Below, one piece after another: positions 47,782 through 57,700 of a DNA stretch of 64,000 bases. This stretch comes from Nemertoderma westbladi. Taxonomy: Eukaryota; Xenacoelomorpha; Nemertodermatida; Nemertodermatidae. The notes below the pieces were generated by a model. That model had not been told where the DNA came from. It did not search any database and was given only the letters and a program-made list of their open reading frames with translations. The position numbers and the translations under genes were made by a program. The stretch's first letter is position 1, and each line of letters opens with the position of its first letter. The DNA lies in contig JAUCBJ010000144.1 in NCBI GenBank assembly GCA_032718475.1, positions 1-64,000 on the forward strand, written 5' to 3'.

Positions 47782-48486
47782 CCAGAAAACAATGCTAAAT
47801 TTCATTTGAAAACCGGCAGTGAAATTTTAACATTGGCATTTTAAAAATTATGCCAGTAGGCCCTATGCCATTAGAATCGCCATAAAATTATGTATAAATT
47901 AATTTGAGAATTAGAATCTCATCGTTCTGTCGTTGGGATAACTATCATAATATTAAAAATAAAAATGTGCCCAGCTTCTGCTTTGAGTACTAGTGGAGTT
48001 ACAGCCTAAATATGTCCGGAAATATAATCGCAGCCTGTGAAGGACAAATAGTGGCTGTATGGACACTTTCTGGCTGTGAATATATGGAAAATTTTTGGCT
48101 GAGCTTCAGCCAGAAAGTGACCAGTGTTACTAACTGTACTGCAGTAGAAGGCTTTTCTAACCAAAACAATAAACGATAACCAAAGAACATAGGTTACACT
48201 TAGTCTTATTTTTCCAACCCTATCATGCCTATAGGATATAAATTATTTTTGTCTTTTGGGGTTTTTGGGTAATATTGCAGTATTGTGTTTTTTTGTCTTT
48301 TATTGTGTTTTTTTTGGTAAATTTTTGTGTTTTTTTGTATTTTTGTGTGTTTTTTTTGTGTATTTTTGGGTAATTTTGTGTTTTTTTGGGTAATTCGTAG
48401 GACCGGTCAGGCGGTAGGCAGGCAGGCTGGCAGGTAGGTCTGTAAGTAGTTGCCAAGTCTGATAGTGATTGTACAGTCTGACAGTC

Positions 48487-48785
48487 GGTGAGAAGTCAAA
48501 AATTGGACTTGAGTCCAAAATTGGACTTCGACTCCAGTTCAAGTCCAAAATTGGACTTCTGTGAGTCCAATATTGGACTTCAAATCAGCCAATTGTTCCA
48601 GGCAGGGCCTTGGGTAATTGGATCGGGCGGGATTTTTTTTCTTAAATCGAAAATATATCAAAAAATAAGAGTTTTGAACAGGGGGACCTGAAATTCACCA
48701 GGCAGCCAGGGGGAACTTTTTTTATAAGGCTTTGAATTTTTACAAAAGTCCAATATTGGACTTTAATTCCAATTTTGGACGTGAC
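48487..48785. mobile_element. Element F (candidate) built from GTCCAAWATTGGAC palindromes
   Basis: Six or more copies of the palindrome AGTCCAAAATTGGACTT or close variants lie at both ends (48497-48580 and 48746-48782) around a unique centre. The outermost ends do not match well (GAGAAGTCAAAAATTGGAC against ATGTCACGTCCAAAATTGGA), and I see no target duplication, so the borders are uncertain. Confidence 0.5.
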
Positions 48786-48789
48786 ATTG

Positions 48790-49554
48790 AGAATCGAACT
48801 TAAAGGTACATGAAGCATGACAGATGAGAGACAGCCAGACAGCTGTTAAGTTATGGAAAGTTACCTTTGCAGCTCTGTATGTATCTGCAGTGTAATGACT
48901 GTACTGTACTTAGAATATAATGGTACATTCTAGCATTCTAGGTACTTTGTACTTTACGTTTAGCATATTGTTTAGTTTACAATTTACATTCATGTTACCG
49001 TATGTCTAACCTTACAGCCTTATGTACCCAGGACTTTATAGTGTCTTTAGGACTAGATTAGATTATGCTCCAACAAATATTTAATTACAAATTATAGTTG
49101 GTGGATACTGGTAGCAATGCCAGGTTAGCCAACTGCAGCTGCTGCTAAGGCTAACTACAGTACAAGCTACGATTTCGTCTAAGGCTATAGGAGCCCTATC
49201 AGAAAGAAATACTACAAGTTGATGCTACCACCATCTCTTCTAATTTTTCCATACAACAGGCAGACAGGGAGGGTATTTTAAAACGGCTGGATAACAGGAT
49301 AATGAAATGGGATTAGTCACTGATTAACGTGTTGGGGTCTCCACATAATAAGTACAGAAGTAACAAGTAACACACGTCATAATCATAAACCAATTGAGGG
49401 AAAGGAACAGGTTACAGAGGCAGGCTTTTCTAACTAAAACAATAAACGCCCACTTTTGACTTTACCAATTGAAGGAGCCCTATAACCTCACCACATACTA
49501 CTACTACAATCAGCATGATTCATTGCAGCTGCATTATATATATAGGCCCTATAA
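48790..49554. other. Non-coding, no gene seen
   Basis: AT-rich. It includes a copy of the dispersed word GGAAAGGAACAGGTTACAG at 49399-49417 together with its downstream partner ACTAAAACAATAAACG. Confidence 0.45.
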
Positions 49555-49742
49555 TGTATTAAGAATGCTGTGCCGGCTTGTTGACAAAAGTGCGCCTCCA
49601 CAACTCCCTTACACTCTTAATAGTCTTAAAGCCTTATCAGTATCACCCATGACATTTGCTAGATCATCCGCATCTTCAAGGCCAGTGTCCTTTAAGACAG
49701 TAAGAAAGATGCGTCTCAAGAAAGTCATGGGCTGTCCACCAT
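49555..49742 (-). pseudogene. LINE relic, left part, split by the LTR element
   Basis: Minus-strand reading matches the C-terminal LINE segment (GGACAGCCCATGACTTTCTT, then GAGACGCATC). It stops at ACCAT where the LTR begins and resumes at 62817. Before the insertion it was one continuous relic. Confidence 0.85.
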
Positions 49743-50972
49743 TGTTCGCGCTTTTGAAGACCTTTAGCAGTTTAACCTGCCAAAATTTATATGTCTTTTA
49801 GTTAATTAAAACCACTTTAGCATACGACAATAATTTATGCTAATACGCAAAACATTAGCCGAAGTCAGCCCATGCGCGATCATTCACCCGATGGATCTAC
49901 ACCCGGGAGACTGAATTCGGATGCTTGAATTGTATTATTACAGTGTAAGGTTGCAGTGTATACCTAATGTATTATTCGATAGATCGTTAATAATTAATCT
50001 CTGACAGATATTATTGGCTTTCGGGAAATATTAACAGTTCCTTTAGGACGTGGCGCTTTATCTATTTAAACAGAACTAAGACTTATACTAAAACGCAACG
50101 ATACTGCTTATGATTAAAGTATAAAGCGTATTCTTTAGGAAATACTTTGTTACCAATCACGATCATACACACTATTCTGCCGACAGTCAGTACATTTGAT
50201 CACACATAAAGAGAGCAGTAATTGACTCACGTAGGGTCTGCTAAATAACATTGGATTCAATACACACCACATTAATATAAATCGCAATTGTTATGTATAG
50301 CCGGTCTCTCTAACCTGTAGTGTTATCAAGAAAATTGGGAATTGGGTGATTTATCCGTATTATCCAAATAGCAATATTTCCATCAACAAATAGGTACAAT
50401 TAATAACTGACGGTAAAATAACAGTACAAGCAATATGATTAATGCATTTAAGATTGATTAAATTGATCGGTAGTTAGTTAGGTAACAGTTTATACTTTCG
50501 ATAATTCAAGCAGTTTACTATAGTTCTTACTAAAAGGCCGGTGTTTCTGGCTTAGACAGCAATAACAACAAAGTATCAAGAAAAAACCGTAAGACTGAAC
50601 ACTCTCCTTATGATCGACTAAAAGCTACACGTCGACAGGAAAAATCGCTCTGATTGGCTCAAGCCAAACAAAGAACCGTGCATCTAATGGCTGTTTCCAT
50701 GTCAGCAACCAGCTGTTAGATGTCGTAATATGAATCATCACGGCTAAGCTGTGAAAGGTAGTTGGTGCATTACAAGTTTTTTGCCTTACCATGTCCACCA
50801 AAACACGTATATAGCAGAATGATTTTTATGTCCGTTAAAACACCTGTAAAGGTACCTTGCGGGCGAGGGGAATATATATACAGTCCGAGAACCCTTTTAG
50901 AGTATTCCAGCGCCTGGGGGGGAACTGGCCAGCAAAGGCAAACGTATCAGTTATCCCACAAAAGCTTTTACA
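49743..50972 (-). repeat. 3' LTR (1,230 bp)
   Basis: Begins TGTTCGCGC and ends TTTTACA in + orientation. On the coding strand it runs from 50972 to 49743. It contains TATATATA near 50872-50882. Confidence 0.97.
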
Positions 50973-51050
50973 CCGCTCCCAGAAAATGGGATTTAAGTCT
51001 ATAAAATATACAAAATCACAGTTTCTAAAATACAAAAATACTCTAAACAG

Positions 51051-53177
51051 TTAGTCTTTCTTGCGCGGACGGCGTTTACGCAGTTTTTTGAAGCTAGCAA
51101 GAGTCCTTTTCTCTTTGGGGCGAGCCACTTTACTAGGAGGGCTATAACTCCTGGGTGAAGGGTGCAATATGATTGCATCAGAAGGTATGGGATTGCGATC
51201 GGTATATCCGCCGGTCGAAGTACCGGGTTGATTGACATCAACGTCAGGGGAGAGGGGTCTAACGGCTTTGAGAGCTCGTTTCAAGACAGCCGCTCTTACG
51301 GGTCCTTTACGAGTGGTCTGAACGAGGGCCGTGGGTGGACCATAGGCAGTTAGAAACTTCCTTGGTTTAATGGTTCTTTCTAACTCGCGTTCGCGGGCTC
51401 GATACTCGTAAGGCCGTCGATATACTTCTTGTAACTCAGGGTGTGAGTTGACGAATAAGTCTCCATAGGCAGGGTCTTGACGGATAAAGTTTATTAAGTT
51501 GTAAGACTGGATGTCACTCGGATTAATGCTCCTGAGGAATTTGCGTACATATTTGGTTGAAATACATTCTCCAACGCGTTTCAATAGTTCATAACTTGAT
51601 AGGCGCGATTTCTGCTCGACGGAGGCAAACAAATATGGATGGAACGCATAAACTCCTTCGTAGGCGCGTCCAGGATAATAGCGATGGCGTGAATCACAAT
51701 GTAAATCAGCGTTCGCTTCCCAAGCTCTGATATAACGTAGTACAATCATTTCATCTACGCTCTCTAAATCATGGTTGAAGGGACAATCAAAGCTGGCGTG
51801 TCCTTTTAATTGACAATGATGGCATTGAGTCATAAATTGGGGGCAGACGGCAAAAATGTGCAAATTATTAAGCCGACAATATGCACAATAGATTTCCATC
51901 GACGGTTGCTCGTGGAAATAGGAACAAAGATCGTTGGTGTCCATGGACGTAATATGGTCTCTCGATGCGCACAGCCGACAACGTTGTCGAGAAACATAAT
52001 TGGCATGGCGATAATCATACGCAGTAAGACACTGTGGACCTTGATACCATTCCAATATATAGTCGCTATCGCTACTCCGAGCCGTGGGGGGCTGAATCTC
52101 TTCCGATTCTAAACATATGGGTTCGTCTTCCCCTTGTATAGTTGAGGTAGGTATGGCCGTCTCCTCAAGTGGACCTACCGTCTGAATTTCCACGACAGAA
52201 TAACCGGTGGGGATCCGAGGTCTTTGGATAACCGAGGAGTGCAGGTTTATCACACAAATGTCTCGGAAAATAGCGAATCCAGCGCTATCCAACTTCTCCG
52301 CAGCTGAGTCTCTTAAGCTGAGCTTGGTCAAAGCGCGGTCTTTGAATTGGCTATCCACGTTGCGAAACGGGGTTAAAAACCGTCGGAAACATTCAAAGCG
52401 GATGAATTTATTATGTTCATCTAGCTTAGCGAGTTTGGTCCCAAGGATTAATGGATGGGCGCGTATAGTACGACTGCACACATCGGCTAGCCAACCGGAA
52501 AGTGCGGTGTTTTCGAAGATTGTGTAGATAGCTAAGGAGGGACGGAGTGGAACACTCATGAAGCTATACACGGCGCCAGGTGCGGTCAACGGTCCGTCAA
52601 AGTATAATCGAGAATAATGGTCTCCGTATACTTGTTGATAGTTGATGGGATTTCCGACCTTGAAATTCCACCCGTATTCCTGAAAGGCAAGATGTCCGAT
52701 GGAAGTTCGTTGCACCTTTGTAATGTTGCTAGACACATTAGCATACATGGTGCGAAAGAAACCTCGGCCTTCGGCCCAAGGCGCTATCAGCTGAGTATCC
52801 ACGAAAGGATAGGGGATATTCTCCATATTCCGAAAGTCGTTTTGGAGATCTCCATAAACAGCTGAGCCGATTTTAACGATTCTTTCGTTGAATAACATCT
52901 CGAGAACGGGTTGGGGTAACATCGATCCATCGATACCCATGGCCGGTTTGCGTTCGGTGTCAATGACGTAACGCTGCGCGAGTTCGAATTGTCCATGTCG
53001 GAGATTCTTTTGCGTTTCGGTGAGAGTTTCGAAGGAATAATCGATCGCGTCGGAACACGCTCGCGTAAACACGTGAGTGGAGCCAGCTAATCCGCGTATC
53101 AAGCTATCCACAAACGCTTGTAAAGGTAGAGTATATCGCTCTCTAATACCAAGGTCATCTTCTATCAATTCCGTCAT
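51051..53177 (-). CDS. Second ORF of the LTR element: unrecognised zinc-knuckle protein
   Basis: 708 residues, intact, ATG at 53177. I do not recognise the N-terminal 390 residues (starts MTELIEDDLGIRERYTLP). Residues about 397-465 hold three knuckle-like motifs in a row: CRLCASRDH...C (CX2CX4H with the last Cys nine residues on), CAYCRLNNLHIFAVC (CX2CX5HX4C) and CHHCQLKGHASFDC (the canonical CX2CX4HX4C). The C-terminus is Pro/Ser-rich and ends in a strongly basic tail (SFKKLRKRRPRKKD), suggesting nucleic-acid binding or nuclear import. No signal peptide, transmembrane segment or DDE/YxDD motif is seen, so it is neither an envelope nor a polymerase or integrase. It occupies the place where pol or env would lie. 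Retention of a 2.1-kb frame argues for function. A second Gag-like or captured gene is possible. Confidence 0.85.
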   Translation of the reverse strand: MTELIEDDLGIRERYTLPLQAFVDSLIRGLAGSTHVFTRACSDAIDYSFETLTETQKNLRHGQFELAQRYVIDTERKPAMGIDGSMLPQPVLEMLFNERIVKIGSAVYGDLQNDFRNMENIPYPFVDTQLIAPWAEGRGFFRTMYANVSSNITKVQRTSIGHLAFQEYGWNFKVGNPINYQQVYGDHYSRLYFDGPLTAPGAVYSFMSVPLRPSLAIYTIFENTALSGWLADVCSRTIRAHPLILGTKLAKLDEHNKFIRFECFRRFLTPFRNVDSQFKDRALTKLSLRDSAAEKLDSAGFAIFRDICVINLHSSVIQRPRIPTGYSVVEIQTVGPLEETAIPTSTIQGEDEPICLESEEIQPPTARSSDSDYILEWYQGPQCLTAYDYRHANYVSRQRCRLCASRDHITSMDTNDLCSYFHEQPSMEIYCAYCRLNNLHIFAVCPQFMTQCHHCQLKGHASFDCPFNHDLESVDEMIVLRYIRAWEANADLHCDSRHRYYPGRAYEGVYAFHPYLFASVEQKSRLSSYELLKRVGECISTKYVRKFLRSINPSDIQSYNLINFIRQDPAYGDLFVNSHPELQEVYRRPYEYRARERELERTIKPRKFLTAYGPPTALVQTTRKGPVRAAVLKRALKAVRPLSPDVDVNQPGTSTGGYTDRNPIPSDAIILHPSPRSYSPPSKVARPKEKRTLASFKKLRKRRPRKKD

Positions 53178-54796
53178 ATCTGCTATCTGAGTTTGTTAAT
53201 ATCAATATAAGTTAATATTTTAGGCAAGCGGGCGTCGCTGCCTACTCGGCTTTTTGCCCCCGGACAGTGGGTTTCTCAGCGCCGATGTACCGTTGTCGCG
53301 GTGTTTACGCCAACATGTAGCAACAGCACGACAACGATAACCGGCACAAGTCCCACCACTGTCCGTCCCAAAAGCTTGAATCCACTTGAGGTTATCTCGG
53401 TAGAGTTAGGGCTACTTTACAATTGCGATTAGCTACTGTAAACACACTTTAGTAGTAACATTCACCTATAAACGCACAAATTCCATACAATCGTTACTTA
53501 CTGCACACATGCATGCCATTTGTCCGTTAGTCAGTGTCTTCCAGAATGTCACGTTATTACTATGTATCCTTGGATACCAATAGTGCGCTATGTATACTCT
53601 TATGCTACGCAATGGGGCAAGCTTTTTATTGTTCCTTTTAACTTGCTTCTAATTCTAGCGTGGGTGTTGCCATGGTGACATTATGGAAAACTAGCGGTAG
53701 AATTAGGGCAATTCTCATGCATACAGATCTGGGATGTTATTTAATAGTAATTCTTTAATTGTCAATATCCTCTTTATGCATGATTTTATAAATTTTATCG
53801 GCTATTGACTATATGTTGGAGATTCTCGCGCTCTAGTACACTCAATATGAATCTCCGCTCCCATGATCTATTAATTACTGGAATTTTGGGAATGTTATAA
53901 ATTGCACAAAATGACAATTTATGAAATTCATTCGAATATGAATTTAAATTTATTCCCGTGAATTTTATTATTTGATGTTAAAATTGACACAATTTGATTC
54001 CAGAGCAGGTCTGGGGACATAGGATCCTTAATTCTATGAAAATTGTCTTTTAAGAGTATCGGTAAGTGCTACGATATCTTAATCGACTAGAATTGTTAAC
54101 GGATCTGAATTTTACAGATTTTAATAAATATTAAATTAATATTTAGGATGGGCACCGATTTATTCCAGAACTTGTCTGGGGACGTTAACCACTGATTCTA
54201 GAATTTGTCTTTCAAGTATATCGGTGGGTGCCACGATATCTTAATCGACTAGAATTACAGATGGTCAAAAGTTTAACAGATTTATTTGCGATTTACGCTA
54301 CTGTTAGAGGGACATCACGCTACTATATGTATTATTTGTTATAAGGTAGAAGAGCAATATCGCACGAAGCAATGTCAGTGTGAAGAGGCAAGTCGTTTCC
54401 AAGGTCTACCCAGAGCTTGGTTTAGCCGAGACACGAGGATCTGAACTTTGCATTCCTAATACTCTGCCTACCAATAATACTTAAATATAGTAGTGGCTTT
54501 ATTGTACTTTAAGAAGTACTGACATGTCATCTTACTATAGTCTCGCATTTATAATATAATACGGACAGTAAGGAAAGAGAAAAGAATTATTTCTCGCCGT
54601 CGCACTAGATATATTATGTAATTACGTAATAAACACTAATATATTGCACTAATCTACTAAATAATCTAAATAACATTCCACTAAATAAAATTAAATAAAA
54701 CGATTATAATAAAGTACATAATAATCCATACCTAAATATAAAATAATAATAAAAAAAATATAAAATAATATAGTCACACACCCACTCCATATATAA
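53178..54796 (-). other. Non-coding gap between the two ORFs of the LTR element
   Basis: 1.6 kb with stops in all frames. A segment of about 95 bp (54001-54095) is repeated at 54164-54258 with divergence (CAGGTCTGGGGAC, GTATCGGTRRGTGCYACGAT, CTTAATCGACTAGAATT), period 162 bp. It could hold a splice acceptor or an internal promoter for the second ORF, but I see no decisive signal. Confidence 0.6.
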
Positions 54797-57700
54797 TTAC
54801 GTTATGGAGTCCCTAGATCTTTGTCGAATTAGGGAAGTGGTCGTAGGAAGAGTATCCTGCCTTCCATGGTTTCCGGACAGTTTTCGGTCTCTTTCCAGTA
54901 AACCTAAGCGACCAGCTGGGCGATTAGGCTGTCGTGTTACTTCCTCCGCTCCCTTGGCCTGTCTAATCTCCTCAGTGGTAAGATGAGGAGGCCATTCATC
55001 TTCTTCTTTACTTAGGGAGTCGGGTCCACCTAACCAGCCGGGAGTATCTATCCTTTCTTGAGGAGTTGCTCTTCTGGAATCGATGTCGGCTGGATTAATC
55101 GTCCCAAGGCAATGTCTCCATTGATCTACATTGGAGTTAATATCGTCATTATCTGAGGAGTATGGTGTTCCCTCAGTTGGATCGTCCACATCACTGCTCT
55201 CCACTTCCCCCTTTACTTGGTATACCTGTTGTTGAGGTAATCTCTCTTTGAGAGTTCTACGGGAAGGGCCAGTGAAGTACCAACCTACTCTAGTTCTTAC
55301 CGCATAAGTTTGTAATGGCTGCGGTTGAGCAGGCCGTTTCTCTAATGGCTCGAGCGCCTCATGCGCGTTTTGGCCGATGAGTATTTGCACTCCAGGATAA
55401 TCGGTTTGGAATCGAGGTATCTCAAGATGTTGGATGCACTCGTCCTCGTCCCAGTTATAAGGTTCTGCTTGAGTAGTAGCAAAGTTCTTTATAGCCACCA
55501 TTTTTACTGACCTTATACCTTGTGTTCCTAACTTATCCTGGGGGGTGGACAACACACCTACATAGTAATCTGCCGTTAGGGTAGATTTCCAAACCTGCAT
55601 AATTCCTGACATATTCAATTTAGTCCGGAACTTGGGTTGTCCAGCAAAGATATCTTCGGCTAGTTCTTGATCGATGAATGTTCCTGTGCTGCCGGAGTCA
55701 AGTAGGGCGTTCACTATGTAACTCTTGTTGGGACCATGAACTCGAACTTGCACTACAGGAAATTCTCTTATTCCTATGTTGGAAGTTGGAACTTTCCAAG
55801 ATGGTTGTTTGTCAAAAGGAGTTGGAGTAAACTCGTCAGTGTCCTTTTCATCCGTAAGTGCTCGATACACTGTGGTATTTATTAGATAACAGGATTCGTT
55901 GGCATCGGAGAATTCGTCTGTATAGAATCCTTCCCACTCAGAACCTTGGTCAGTGTCGTTCACATCACTGAATTGGACATGTAGTTCGGGCTCACTTACC
56001 TGACTCGGGTTGTCTCGTTCGAACTCACTGTGTAACAAAATGTGATGTTTCGCGCCACACTTTGCACACTTTGCGTCAGAGTAACAGGTTCGCCGTTGGT
56101 GTCCTGATCTGAGGCAATTATAGCATAACCGCTTATTCCACAGGACTGTACGTCTGTCTACAGGGGATTTCTTTAGAAATTCAGCACACGCACTCAAACG
56201 GTGAGGCCCGTCGCACAGCGCACATTTTGGTTTGATGTTACTCACCTTAACTTGGTTAACGTTATGCACTCTCGTTCTTTCTTCGGGCTTTCTTCCGTGA
56301 ATTCTCTTAGGAGACGTAGGAGGAGTTGTTGTTACCTGTTCTCTCCTGTCACTGGTTCGAGACTTGTATTTACTTACGTCTTTATAGGTCTTGTTGTCAT
56401 AGTAAGATTTTGCTGTGTCTTTCCCGCTGTCCTCTTCTTGAGAAGCTTGGCTTTCGCCGTCGTCAGTATAACACACTGGTATTATCCTTCTCCTAGAATC
56501 GGGTTTCTCACTTACCTTATTTTCCGATGTTTTCTCTCTGGCCTGCCTTATGAGTTGTAATTTTACTTCACTATCTAAGAAAGACATGAGATCAGCCATG
56601 GTTGGACTTCGTCGTTGTTGTTCATTCATGTACAACACTTTCTTGTCCCAGCGTGTACATACTCCACCCTTTGGTAAAGTAGAGACTACGGCTCCAATAA
56701 CCATGGAACTCTGGTATTCGTGCGACTTACCTAACCAGTCCAGTTGTCTACAGATCTCTTGAATTTCATCGGAAAACTCTATAATCCCACTACTAAGGAA
56801 GTGTCGGGGGGCTACTAATTTTGTATACAAATACTTAGCTATGTTATCTTTGTTACCATACCTGATGTTTAATGTATCCCAAACTTGTTTTAATCCATCT
56901 GGATGTCCAATAAACTTTAACGCCATTAACTTGGGAGGTCCTTCCAAACACTTGATGAGGAATCTAAGTTTCTCTCCGTTGGATAGTACAGAATTCTGTA
57001 TGCTATCTTTGTAATATTCGTTGAAAGGTAACCATTTCATCTCATCTCCATTGAATTTGACGATCTCTCCCACTTTGACCGCTTGGCGGGCTTCTGTTCT
57101 AGCCATCTGACGCGTAAAGCTTTCTTGGGCCATCGTGTTATTTAATATCGAATTATCGGTATATAAATTTCTCGGATCATTATCAGATCTATAGGGAATA
57201 TCATTAATAACAAGTCTATAATCACCCTTAATAGGGTTTGCTATAGGAGTTTCAACTTCACTAGCAGTATAGATGCGTGTAGGCTCTACACCTTGCGCAT
57301 GTAATACTTCAGACCTAACGGGTTGACACAATGTTACAGGGGGCATTGGTATGCCTTTTTGTATATTGACTAATTTGTCGCGTTCTAGCGCGATACTTTG
57401 CTGCACTTCTTGCAACTCTGCTCTACTTTCCCTCACCGTTCCCTTAAGTTGGTGGACAGTCTCCTGCATCTGTCCTAACAGGAGATTCATCCCCCGCCGT
57501 CCCTCTTCCACCCACTCAACCGCCGAAGCGGGAGTCGCCAACATAGTAGCGGGCTGACGCGGGACGACGGGAGACAAATTATTGATTTCTCTCTCTGCTA
57601 TCTGGACAGGGGTATTTGCATGGACTGTTCCACCGGGTACAGGCAGTGTAGTACTATGTAAAGGGAATTTAGAGTTAAGCTCTGGAAGTGTAGGGGTCTC

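Larger units (their letters stand above)
43673..48405. mobile_element. Foldback-like element D: GGTCCTACGAATTACCC ends, 9-bp TSD
   Basis: The left end GGGTCCTACGAATTACCC and the right end (reverse complement CGGTCCTACGAATTACCC) are each followed inward by about 120-150 bp of tandem ACCCAAAAAAACACAAAAAT-type repeats. The flank GTCAGGCGG is duplicated outside (43664-43672, 48406-48414). Long inverted ends made of short tandem repeats plus a 9-bp target duplication are the hallmarks of Foldback elements, which are linked to the Mutator superfamily. Same family as 63517-63965. Interrupted by element E. Confidence 0.85.

Noticed and set aside
51051-53177. Second ORF of the LTR element as an envelope gene
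   Set aside because: No signal peptide, no hydrophobic membrane span, no fusion-peptide-like segment; it has zinc knuckles and a basic tail instead.
53178-54796. Hidden reverse transcriptase or integrase between the ORFs
   Set aside because: Stops in all frames and no YxDD, DDE or HHCC motif on the coding strand.
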